DNA of 64,000 nucleotides from Argentina anserina (taxonomy: Eukaryota; Streptophyta; Magnoliopsida; Rosales; Rosaceae), in contig NC_065874.1 of NCBI RefSeq assembly GCF_933775445.1, positions 29,396,501 through 29,460,500 on the forward strand, given 5' to 3'. The notes beneath the pieces were generated by a model, which was not told where the DNA came from, ran no database searches, and saw only the letters and a list, made by a program, of their open reading frames with translations. This document shows, piece after piece, positions 12,591-24,123 of this stretch. The stretch's first letter is position 1, and each line of letters starts with the position of its first letter. The position numbers and the translations under genes are program-made.

Positions 12591-12740
12591 TAATTGACGA
12601 ACTAAATTATGACAAACTTGAATAATTTATATTTATGGTGAAAAATTACAGTTATTACTACACAACAGTAACTAAATTTGTTGAAATATTTAGAGATATA
12701 ATATACGCTAAAGACCAGACAATGAAGATGCGAATATTCG

Positions 12741-12792
12741 TTGGTCAATCTGGAGAGATACGTACGTTGGTCTATCTGGAGAGATACGTACT
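12741..12792. repeat. 26-bp tandem duplication
   Basis: Two adjacent 26-base units (12741-12766, 12767-12792) share ttggtc(a/t)atctggagag and then atacgtac. They differ at two positions. Confidence 0.75.
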
Positions 12793-13333
12793 GTAAGAAT
12801 AAATAAGGGCATCCTTACTTGAGAATGTCCGTATACATATGGGTTCTCACTCTATAACTTCGCACTTGAGTTACGTGTTGCGGATCTTATCGGTACAAAA
12901 TTATGAATTAAATTTTTCGTTTTGAATTAAATAAATCAATAATGTTATTATAGTATAAAAGCTCGTTCTGCGAGAAAAGCTCCAACTCCTTCAAAACGAC
13001 TGGGAAAACTTATAAAAGCTCAAAAGCCAGCTAGCGCAGCAAAGAAGAGACCCAGCCTTAATCATTACAAAGAGGTGCCTAACTCTCTTTGATCAAAATC
13101 TCTACTTTCTAGATTAACATGCTTTCTTTTTCTTCTGGCTTGTTCGATTCCGAATGCTTTTTTGTCTGGTCGTGGACTCATACTCAGTAGTGGATTCCTT
13201 GTATCTTTGTTCTGTTTCAGCTCTGGGTTTTGTCTGTTTTATTAAGATGGTTGGTGGGTTGTGTTTGAAGTTTGGATTCCGAGTACTGATCAGTCTTTTG
13301 GTTTTGTTTTGACAGGTTTACAATTTTGTGAGT

Positions 13334-15422
13334 ATGGTATGTTCCATGATCCATTCTCTGATCCTTTGTACTTTTGATTTAAATTCTGATTCAGATGAAT
13401 TTTGAGTTCTGCATTGTTTGGCAGTTTGGTTTCTAATTCATTTGTTGTTAGCTTGAATTCTGATATTTATTAAACTTGATAGGTAGGAACTTAGATTTCT
13501 TTTCTTGTTTGTATGATTGGGTTGGCTAGTTAGAGTCGAAACTTCAGTGTCTGAGATGAGTTTAGTTTGCTATCAGTCGAGAGAAATACCAATTTTTGTT
13601 CGTACTTTAGTCTTGAATGGTTTAGGCTGATGATTTTATTCACTGGTCTGACTATTTTCATCTTGCAGGCTCATGACTACCCTCGCAGTTCGGGCTTTGA
13701 GCAGAGTTATCGTTGTTACCCTGTCTCATTCATCGACAAGGTTTCTACCTTTTATGATACTCGATATTATGTTGCCAATTCAGTTCTGACTAAAATGTCT
13801 CCTAGTTAATGATTATTTCAATGTATAGTTGTATAATGATTGCTCAAACTGATTCATCTGAATCTCGATCTCTGCAGCAACATCTGGAAAAGGGTGATAA
13901 AAGTATGTTGCCCGAACTCGGGACTATCAATTTTCAAAGCATTGTTATATGTATATTTATTCTTTCAAAAGGCATAATAGTATCAGTACTTCTCTAATTA
14001 CTAATGTGATTCCTTTTTTCCTTCCAGTTATAATGCCTCCGTCAGCTCTCGATCGCCTTGGTAAGTGATAGTTCTCCCACTTTTCTGTCCTTTGCAAAAT
14101 GGGTTTCAATCTATGTACGTCCATGTGTTGATGTAACCATGAATTATCTTCTCCAGCATCTATGCACGTCGACTACCCTATGTTGTTTGAACTTAACAAT
14201 AGTAGTGCTGGACGAGTTACTCATTGTGGGGTCTTGGAATTTGTTGCTGATGAGGGCCTCATATATGTACCATACTGGGTACGCAATTTTCCATACGGAT
14301 ATGACAGCATTGCAGACATGATGGCGCTTTCTTACTCCTTTATGTTCCTGTATTTACTTGTAGATGATGGAGAACATGCTCCTACAAGAAGGGGACATTG
14401 TTCAGGTGAAGAACAAAAGCCTGGTAAAGGGAACCTATGTGAAGTTGCAACCCCACACCAAGGACTTCCTTGATATTTCGAATCCCAAAGCCATGTTAGT
14501 TATCTCTTTTGATGTCTTCATTTTCAGTGGAGACTTGAGTAGAACTGTTTATATTTGTGTCTTCCTTTGGCAGATTGGAGACTACATTGAGGAGCTACTC
14601 TTGTTTGACCACTGGTGACACTATCATGGTTCCTTATAACAATAAGAAGTATTACATTAACATAGTTGAAGCAAAACCCTCATCTGCAATCAGTATTATT
14701 GAGACAGACTGTGAGGTTGATTTTGCCCCTCCTCTTGATTATGTGGAACCTGAAAAACCAACATCATCTACTCTGGCAAAGAAGAGAACACAAGAAGGTT
14801 ACTATCTATTTTTTTTATAGATGGTTATAAGTTATAGGAAATAATGACCTTTATTCACTTTGCGTATAATGGAGCACACCAGAATACACACCTTTTTTCT
14901 TTGTGTTTTTTTTTAATCCTCCCTTTTAACATATGTACTTCAGCTGAAGAAGAACCAGTTCAAAAGGTTGCAAGGTTCAATCCCTTTACAGGTTCAGCAA
15001 GGCGATTAGATGGAAAGCCTTCGACGGAATCAATTGCACCAGTTTCCTCGCCCGTACTTGAGCAGCACCAATCAGAGAGTGAAAACGGAACCAAGGAATC
15101 CAAGCCGTCAACTTCTGCTTCACGCCAACTTTCTGGAAAGCTCGTGTTTGGTTCAAATCCCAACCAGCCCACAAAGGAAGCCCCAAAAGTATCTTTTCCT
15201 CTCCCTTATTCTTAATAAATTACCCTTATTTCAATTATACTAATAATAATAATAAAGAAATAAACTACCTTCTTCTGAACACATGTTGATGCTCATCTGT
15301 TGTAATTGTACTTGTACTAATAGGTTGCTCCAAAGACAAAAGAGTCATCTGAGAAGGCAGAAGATGAAAAAGAGACAAAATTCCAAGCATTCACAGGAAA
15401 GAAGCATTCTCTGAAAGGTTAA
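13334..15422 (+). CDS. UFD1: UFD1, substrate-recruiting adaptor of the Cdc48/p97 complex
   Basis: Nine coding exons: 13334-13336 (the ATG alone), 13669-13740, 13878-13902, 14028-14060, 14157-14278, 14364-14494, 14574-14797, 14944-15188 and 15324-15422. They give 317 residues with every phase consistent. The N-terminal UFD1 double-psi barrel is plain ([70 protein letters not shown]). Two p97-binding SHP-type motifs follow: [11 protein letters not shown] (from residue 215) and [11 protein letters not shown] (from 305). UFD1 with NPL4 delivers ubiquitinated proteins to Cdc48 for extraction and proteasomal turnover. The start is inferred from ATG followed at once by a GTATGT donor. The usual plant N-terminus (MF-DGYGYHG type) is absent. 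At least one 5' untranslated exon lies upstream of 13316; its ends are not determined. Confidence 0.93.
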
Positions 15423-16115
15423 GATTAGGCATTAGTCTTCATCGCAAAGCGGGGTAATGAAGGCACTTCTTTCATATATTCTTTATCAAGACAAATAGGT
15501 CAAGTGATTTTGCAGAGGAAGGACCAAATGCAGAATATTCCTGCACATCTCTCCTTTTGACATTATGTAGATATCCATCCTGAATTGACTTGGCACCTTC
15601 TTTATAATTATGATTTAAATTTTATTTATCTTTTGGAAACATCCAAAGCAATCTTATGCTCATGGTCTCATATTCGAAACTATATCTATGTTCTCACATG
15701 TTTTGTTAACAAAAAACTCCCACCTTTAAAGTGGAGGTCAGACAGGGGGAAAATACGAACTGGTCTTTGGTGGGAGTAGATGCTGAGAATACATGCTCAG
15801 ACAGTGAGTGCAGATGCTACTTCAATAAACAAGATTGTGTAGAACTAAAACAACACCATCAACCGTATATTATTGAGCGAAAGCTTCATAAAAACATTCC
15901 GAGATTTAAAGCGTAATACAATAGTCAACACTGCTAAACAGTTTTATTACCATAGATAGTCGAACTATTCCAGCATGATTAGTACAAATTACATTTCTAC
16001 TATATCAAAGCAAATGAAAATAGGATACTCAGAGGGCATCGTCCACTTCCGAAACAAGCTACTTTCATTTCCACGCAAGGAGAAATGCTTTCAGATGTCT
16101 ATAAAGCAGGCGTAG
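15423..16115. other. Convergent 3' regions of UFD1 and the first HAD gene
   Basis: The two genes end toward each other with about 690 bases between their stop codons. Frames at 15585-15779 and 15731-15916 have no domain. I see only untranslated and spacer sequence. Confidence 0.6.
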
Positions 16116-17822
16116 CTACGCTTCTACTGGTGTCTCAATGGCAACCTCTCTCGCGTATCTAACATTCTCAGATTGATCAGACCAGAGTTCTGGCAATGCC
16201 TCCTTCATATTGTGGATGCTCTCCAGTGCATGATCCACATCTTTCATACGGTGAGAGCTGCCAACCTGCAGTCCAATTCATGAATAGTGCCGGTGAGGTC
16301 TATAATCATAGCAATATTTCAGAATATCTCAATCAGACACCCTGTATTTAGAACAACTTAGTACTTACCCATACAGTTTGCAGACCCACTTGTTTTGCAG
16401 TTTGCAAATTACGAATGCTATCATCAAAGAATAACTGAAGGAAAATGTAAACACAAAATCAATTGAAGAGTGAAGAAAAAAACTAATTTAAGTGTATTGA
16501 ACCAAAAAATCAGGAGATAATAAATGAAAGTACATTGTCGATAGACTTTTAAGTGCAAGGATCTCACCGTTTTGTGAGGATTGATGTTTGCTATCTTAAA
16601 TGCTTCTTCATAGGCATTTTCAAATGGTTTGCAGACAACTGGGCTCCTTAGACTTTCAGTATCGGTATTTAGTTGTTGCAAAAATTCAGTTTCTTCTGCA
16701 CCGGCAGAATCATTAGGACGGTTGGTGGGATTCAGATTCTCAAAGCATATAATTGACTCAAAACAGTCCTCTATTCCAAGCCTTTTGAGAACTGTAGCCG
16801 CATGATTTTTATCCGAATTTGTAAAGATCTAGACGCAAAACCAATGATATTATGAATAGAAGAATTAAAATAAAAACGAGGAAATAATGATGAGATGAAA
16901 CTTACTACTTTCCGAACAGGCAGACTAAGTAAAAGACCCCTAAGAACATGGTCAGGCTTGAGCAAATTGTAGGGCAACCTCCCATGAACAAAACTGCAAA
17001 GATGATTATCGTGACAACCAAAGATAATTGAGTTTATAAACATGATGAAACTAAAAATGGTGAAGACATTGGTACCCGTGGAAGTCATCATACTCAAACT
17101 TGTAGCCTTGGGCCTGAAAATGAGGCAAATCAAACATTGAAAACTTGTTTCTTACTTCATAGACATTTACTGTACACACAAATACTACAGGAAGAACGGA
17201 CCATCATCACCATACCTTCAGACCAGCCATTGTCGTCCCATAATCCTTGTATAACGAAAGACACAATTCAGGAACTGTACTTTCCTCCATGCCAAGCTTA
17301 TCACACATATATTCTACAAAGGAAATTCAAAGAGCTTTTATTCCAACCACGAACACATAACATACAAGCTTTAAACTGTTAGGTTTATATCTTAAGTCTG
17401 TTATTAGTCAGTTAACGCAGTTTGTTTAGTCTGTTAATTGAGCTTATGCTTATCTTGAATCAGTTATGCTTCTCTTACTCACACGTGTCAGTATTCTGTG
17501 ACACTTGTGAATTTGACAAACTCTTCTTCATTAATTCAAGAGCTCAGACTTTCTCCATTGTTTTCTCTCTTAGCTTTTATAAACAACAAAACCATAAAAT
17601 ATGCATTACCTCGAATATTTTTTGTAATTTGTGCTGAAATGCCAGAACTCGGGGGATAGAGAGTGTCATCCAGATCTGGAGATCAAAACAAATAGTTGGT
17701 AGTTCTTCCTTTCAACCATAAATTGAACCCTAAGCAAAATTTGGACACAAAAAAGGCTTACCAAATAGAAGGCACTCATATTTTGGTTCCGGGTTTTGTT
17801 GGTAATGATCCTTATTCTCCAT
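16116..17822 (-). CDS. HAD-superfamily hydrolase, pyrimidine 5'-nucleotidase (SDT1)-like, copy 1
   Basis: Eight coding exons on the minus strand: 17822-17762, 17675-17610, 17313-17216, 17113-17076, 16993-16906, 16828-16568, 16434-16369 and 16265-16116, giving 275 residues. HAD motifs: I, DLDDT at 21-25, with the Asp nucleophile at 21 and acid/base Asp at 23; II, IFTNSDK at 118-124; III, Lys184 in KPFENAYEEAF; IV, FFDDS at 206-210. The layout matches the plant homologues of yeast Sdt1, which remove phosphate from pyrimidine mononucleotides and related small phosphates. The real substrate is unknown. No targeting peptide is evident. A good donor at 18384/18383 suggests an upstream 5' untranslated exon around 18384-18480. 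The paralogue at 21671-23228 has the same intron positions and phases. Confidence 0.93.
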
Positions 17823-18539
17823 CTTGTTATAAAAAAAACTTCAAGCTAGAGAAATCGAAAAAACCATTAGAGATATCAATCAACAACAATCATAACAGAA
17901 TTGAAAATCCTGATATCTCCCACAATTGGCATTTTACAACTTCAAATCCATGGCAGCCAAACCAAAACAAATAGAATCTACTGGAGAAAACTCCAATGTT
18001 GGGTATAATCTAAAAATAAAGAGTTTAAAAACAAAGCACAAAATAACCAACAAACCTAACCATCTTTATTTCAAAGAACCGATTAAACGAATGCAGATCA
18101 ACCAAAACCCAGAAAAGTCCACATCCTTAAGCAACATTTCAGTGGCAAGAACTAATAGTCTATTAGTCAATTTAGTCTTACACCATTAACAATGCTTGAA
18201 CAATACAAACAAATACAACAAAAACACCCCCAAGTTAATTTCTCCAACACCATTTCAAGTGTAAAGAACGATACTTGATTACCACACAGTAACGAGAACC
18301 CTCTCTGTGAATAACTAAACCATTATGAGTCAAACAAAGCAATGCTTCATCACATACACCAGAACTAGATAACAAAGCCTTACCAGATGTTTCCAGATCC
18401 AAGAAAATGGCAATGTTGTTGGAGAAATTGAGAGACGATTCTGTGAAGCTGACGCACCAGAGTCCCTTATAAAATGGGATCCAATTCAATGATACTTCAA
18501 AATCAAGTTAATGGGGAGTCGCATACTTTTCGAGGCTAG

Positions 18540-20534
18540 ATATTCTAAGTGTCTGCCATGAATGCAGAAACCGCGTCTCAATTTGACAAGTGTCGCTCTC
18601 GTACGGGTCTGGGATTTGATTCTATAAACTTGTCGGTTTCGGGCCCGAATGTGAGGAAAGTGAATGGAGACAATTAGCCTCGTATTCGAAGACCAATTTG
18701 AAATTTTTAATTTTTTTTGTTGATTAGTAATTTAGTATTATTAATCTTAATTCTACGCCATGCATAAACATGGCATCCAAAAACATTTTTCTCTTTGGTA
18801 TTTTGGTATTGTAGTCAATTCGTACTATACATGAAGCAGAAATATACGATTTTTGAGGAATTCAACTGGCCTACAACGAAACATATATGTAATTAATTAT
18901 GTAAAAAATCATCTTGTGAACGAGCAAAGATTTCATGATGCTTCTATAAAAAAAACAGATTTCATGATGCTCATTTATGCCCCTGAAAGTGTGATTATCT
19001 AAGTGTTCATGCCTATATTACACAAATATGTATTGGTGTTTATCATCTTGCCATTACAGGAATCCTCAAGATCACATCCACATCCTGCTAATTCAACTAA
19101 ATATATTTTGCTACCGGTACACTATAATATAAAAGGTTGTTATTATCAGCAGATACTAGCATATTATAATTCAAATTTAATCGTGTAGTGAATTTAATTT
19201 CTTTCAGTATCTCAAAATCCATCTAGTCGATGTCAATTTGTTGGTTTGCGTCTTTAAACATGTTGGTACATATATAGACTCAATCAACATGTAGATGCAT
19301 TGTGCATGGTTTAAATCACACATATATTTTCTGGGAATCAGAGTTCCCTCATGCCGTCGGTGCCGCCCTCAATTTTGCCCTGTTTGGTGTAGGCTACCGT
19401 TTCTTTTTCTCTTCGTTTAGTATAAAAAACACACACACATGCATCACACAATTTTACCATGGTATCTGAATTTCAAAAACTGAAATTTTTATAAAAAGAA
19501 AAGAGCAAATTAGAGATAAGCCTGATATTGGAGCTCCCTCTTTAAACTAAATTCACACCTATAATCTTGTTTAATCTACACCTAATATGAATTATATATT
19601 GACTATGTTGCCCTTTTAACATGAGTACACAAATCTTCTTTGATTATAGTTGCTGATTGTAATTCAAATTCATCATATTTCTTCTTATAATTGATTATTC
19701 TATTAAATTCGGGTGATTACTCTATATATGTCAAAATATTTTTATCGAGTCATTTCAATAATATCCATTTTATATATAAAATCCAATTATGGTTTCAAAA
19801 TTTGGAGAGAAGATGTTTGTCTAGGCAAGCATGCATTAAGAAGTATGGTCTTGTGCTTATGAAGAACATCTCAGTTTTGAAAGAAAAGAATAGAGTTTGT
19901 GATTAGATCAAGAAATTGACAGATTGTGTTTTAGTGATTTTGTTTTCACTTCTAGACTCACATCTGGTGTTTGTCTACTTACGCCAAAAATGTATACTTA
20001 TAAGGTATGTCTTTTGTTCTTTGATTTCTCTCTTCTCTTGTTGGGTCTATTATCCTATGATTCATATAATAAATTGTACGATAGTAGTTTTAGTTCTCTG
20101 AACTACCACATTCGTAATTTTACCTACAAAATAGCTAATATGTAAGTGAAGTTCGAGTTTAACCTAAATGCAAGGTGTTATCTTCGTCAATTATAGGTAT
20201 AACATAGTAAGTAACCTAATAAAGACAACAAAAAATCTATTATTCAGGTATCAATGTATCATACAAAGAACAAAGTTTGATAATCAGGTACGTTATTGAA
20301 TAGTCATTGTATAAAAACTTTCCAGCTAATATACATGGTTAACTCGTATTATATATATACCTAAAAATAGAAATAATCCTAGTATATAGTTAAAGAAAAA
20401 GTAAAAATCATCAGCTTTTACTTAGGCAAATAAGATGAAAACATTACCTTTAAAAATAGAAAGTTTTTTTTTTGAATAACTAAAATAGAAAGTTTAGATT
20501 ACCCAAAAATAAAAATTATTAAACTATTTCAATT
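18540..20534. other. AT-rich spacer between the two HAD paralogues
   Basis: No frame with recognisable protein content. It begins with the presumed promoter of the first HAD gene (minus strand). The spacer continues beyond the hAT-like element to about 21600 with nothing else supported. Confidence 0.5.
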
Positions 20535-20542
20535 AGGAAAAC

Positions 20543-20968
20543 TAGGGGTGGGAGTTGGTACCGAAAAAATGGTACCGAAACCGAGCGTCCCGTACCGAAT
20601 ACCGACGGGTCGGGACGAATCGGTAAAATGTCTTCGTCCCGTACCGAATGTATATGTATAATTCGTACCGAATGTATAAAATATATTAAATATATGCATT
20701 TTCAATATTGTTTTTAGTTTTTTAGGTCTACATTGTACTTTTAAAGACTTAGAATGTTAGTTTACATTAGCTAATAGTTATAAATAGATAGAAATACATG
20801 CAAAAGTGTACAATTTTACCGAACCGAACCCATCCCAAATCGATATGTACGGGTTCGGTTCGGTATTAAGTTTCAAATTTACGATACCGAACCAAAACCG
20901 AAACTGAATAAATTATCGGTATCGGTATCGGCCGAATCCCAAACCGAACCGTACCGGTCCCAGCCCTA
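20543..20968. mobile_element. Nonautonomous hAT-like element (MITE), 426 bp
   Basis: The element starts TAGGGGTGGGA and ends TCCCAGCCCTA, imperfect inverted ends of the hAT TAGGG type. It is flanked on both sides by the identical 8-mer AGGAAAAC (20535-20542 and 20969-20976). An 8-bp target duplication is the hAT hallmark. The subterminal parts are arrays of GGTACCGAA-type and CGGTATCGG-type words in both orientations; the centre is AT-rich. No transposase frame is present. Confidence 0.92.
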
Positions 20969-21670
20969 AGGAAAACTACATCAATATGACAAATTTAATA
21001 ATAATTGCAATTAAAAAAGGACTAATTGAAAGATCTACAATTAACATATTTAATTATGACGTTAATTTTAGTAGTTGACTTATGGTTAGAAGATTTAAAT
21101 TGTGGCAATTTATGTAATTTTTCTTAAAACAAAACCTAATAGTTTAGATTAATTGTCAAAATTGCGGAAGTGAGTTTAGTTTAGAATGGGGTTAGAAATT
21201 GGGTGTATGAAATACCCAAAAGAAAAACATGTATTTTAGTATTTTAGACTTGTAACTTAATCAACCACCTACTTAGTATGTTGTGCACATGTACAGTATA
21301 CAAGTAAACGCGTTGTGTGGCTTTCAGTCTCAGTTATTTGCGTATCAAGGTTGGATTAATTCTAAAGGCTACTTCATACTGCATTTGAAAACCATTTGCA
21401 TCTATTGGAGTCCTCATCATGGTTCATTGGATTTAAAGTCTCACATCTTGAAGCCAAGGATAAATTAAGAAAGCCGATCAACTATATCTGTGTACTCGTT
21501 CTTTATGTTAATCGAGAAAAAAAATATTAATACATCACTGAAGTGCTAAACAATACATTAATAAGGCAAATTAAAGATACATGCAAATGAATTACTAAGT
21601 AGTTGAATGTTTATCAATATGCTTGTTTAGCAATGAGGTCTTTGAAGCTAGCTAGGCAGTCACTGATGCC

Positions 21671-23228
21671 TCATGCTTCCACTGCTATTATATCTGAGAA
21701 TTTTTGAATGTTCATCTTCATTTCTTCAACTCCGAAGAGACCTGGAATTGCTTCTCTGATATTATGAATGCTCTCTATTGCATAATCAGCACCTTTTGTT
21801 ACTTGGGAGCTGCCCACCTATGAATGATATGCGCACATTTTGGTGAGGATATACGTTAATGTAGTTACTCAAGTACTGAAGGATCTACTTCTTCTACACT
21901 TACCAATACAGTATGAAGACCCATCTCCTTTCCCGCTTGTATGTTACGGATGCTATCGTCAAAGAAGAGCTGAAAGAAGATCATTATCATTATTAATTTA
22001 TTGGGAATATTTGGAATGACATTGTTTAACAAAGGAACGAGTGCATTGGTTTCACATCAATTGTCTTACAGTTCTTTGGGGGTTAACGTTGGCTTGCTGA
22101 AAGGCCTCTTCATATGCATTTGCAAATGGTTTGCAAATTATTGGAGTCACTGGAAGCTCTGATCCAGCATCAAATAAACTAGAATGGTCAAAATATTCTC
22201 TGCAGCCTGACCTGAACTGTGAGGCTTCATTATTGTTAGTTGGATTCAAGGTCTCGAAGCATATGACTCCTTCGAAGCAGTCCTTCAATCCAAGTATACC
22301 AAGAGTTTTAGCTACATGGACCTTATCCCCGTTTGAAAAAATCTGCATGATGCAAAAACATCATCAGTGAAATCAAAGCTGGAAGAAAATTAGTACTTAG
22401 ACAATCAAATTGTTCCTTTATGCAATTTGCAGCTTACCAGTTTCCGATGCGGGAGGCTAACCAGCAGACTCCTTAGTACATGGTCAGGTCTTAGTACCTT
22501 ATAGGGTAATCTTCCGTGAACGAAACTGTAAAATTGGAAATTTGTGAGGTTGCAAAAATGTAATGTCTAATGTGTTTACCCTACAGTGTAGTAAGTTGCT
22601 GTTGGTAAATTGTCAATATGTCTCGACGAATGAATGAATACAAGGAGAAAACAAAGGAGGAAAATTGATACCTGTGATAGTCATCATTGTCAAAATCATA
22701 ACCAATGGCCTGGACAAAGAACAAGTATAAAGTGAGTGGAATTGTCACAATGTGTTAGATAAACATCTTACAGAAATAGTGAAGAATCTATGTATACCTT
22801 TAGACCGGCCATTGATGTCCCATAATTCTTGTATAGTAGTTGATTCACATCTTTGACTCTGGTTTCTTCTATGCCTAGTCTTTGAACCATGTATTCTGAG
22901 AAAAACACACCAGATCAAATAACCAAGTTAACAATTACTGTAGATATTTGATGAAAGCTCTCATGGTGATGGATCAAGTACCTTCAATGTTCTTGGTGCA
23001 TTGCTTAGACAAACCAGAGCTCAAGGGATAAAGGGTATCATCTAAATCTGCAGCACAATGTAGCATAAATATATTTCAAACACAAGCTATTAGGTGAATT
23101 CATCTTTTATATGTATAAGCATGTGTGCTATGGGACTTAACAAGGATGAAAATGAAGAAAGGCTTACCGAAAAGAAGACACTCATATTTTGGCATCTGAG
23201 GCTGCTGGTACTGGTTTTGAAATTCCAT
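21671..23228 (-). CDS. HAD-superfamily hydrolase, pyrimidine 5'-nucleotidase (SDT1)-like, copy 2
   Basis: Eight coding exons on the minus strand: 23228-23168, 23047-22982, 22895-22798, 22709-22672, 22525-22438, 22342-22070, 21969-21904 and 21817-21671, giving 278 residues. All exon lengths but two equal those of copy 1; exon 6 is 12 bases longer and the last exon 3 bases shorter, so this is a tandem duplicate. HAD motifs: DLDDT at 21-25, IFSNGDK at 118-124, Lys188 in KPFANAYEEAF, and FFDDS at 210-214. All catalytic positions are kept, so it should be active. Differences cluster in the N-terminal 15 residues, the helical cap and the C-terminal tail. Substrate unknown. The 23228 ATG opens the same 20-codon first exon as copy 1. 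Confidence 0.93.
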
Positions 23229-24123
23229 CGTACTCGCTTTACAAACTAAAACTTCAAAAATAGTGGAAATGAACGAGAGTCGAGGGATGAATTTATGCAG
23301 AGTGTAGAGAGAATATATATATGATTCAGAATGAATATTCAAGGACATGAATGATGAATATTGATGCAGTCATGCCATCCTCTTTTGACGTTGGCCCGTA
23401 GCTCATCGTCTAGAAACAATATGATGCGACTGGACTGACCAACTTTCCACACGATTCAAACCTATACAGCCGAAATAAAGAAACAAGGACACTTCTAAAT
23501 GCTTTTCAGTTCCAACTTTCTTCGACCATTCATGTTGAAGTACACATGACTATTCTAAGAAAAGTTTGAGTTTGTATCATAACAAATATATTCAAACTAT
23601 CACAAACTCGACAGTTTACTCTTTCAAGTTTTAATTTCGACTGATTACTCCTTATACTTTTAAATTCGAGCAATCTGGTCATTCCGTCATCCTTCCATTC
23701 AATTTGAGTGTTAAGTTATTTTTAGGCAAACAAAAATCAGATGGACTTAACACCCAAATTAAATGAAAAAATAACGGAAATACCAGATTGCTCGAATTTG
23801 AAAAATATAAAGAGTGATTAATTAAAATTAAAACTTCAAACAAATAATTTGTTGAGTTTGTAAAACTGTAAAGAATAACCAATATTTTATCTAATATTTT
23901 AAGGTGCAATTCTAGATGAAAAACGGAATCACAAAACATTAAGAAATGTTCTCTGGAATCAATCACCTTGTACATAGTTCTGTAGTAAAATAGGGATTGT
24001 GGTATGATACAATTTTCGTCCATACAAGAAATATGCCAAGTAGTTAGCACAGACGTTTATGATTAAAATGACAAAGGGAATAACAATTACAATGTACAAC
24101 TTACAAACAACTTCTCCAACAAA
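23229..24123. other. Spacer between HAD copy 2 and the FtsH gene
   Basis: Holds the presumed promoter of HAD copy 2 and the 3' untranslated region of the FtsH gene. An imperfect inverted repeat pairs about 23640-23720 with about 23745-23820: aattcgagcaatctggt near 23664 against accagattgctcgaatt near 23785. It could be a small foldback element. No protein is supported. Confidence 0.5.
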
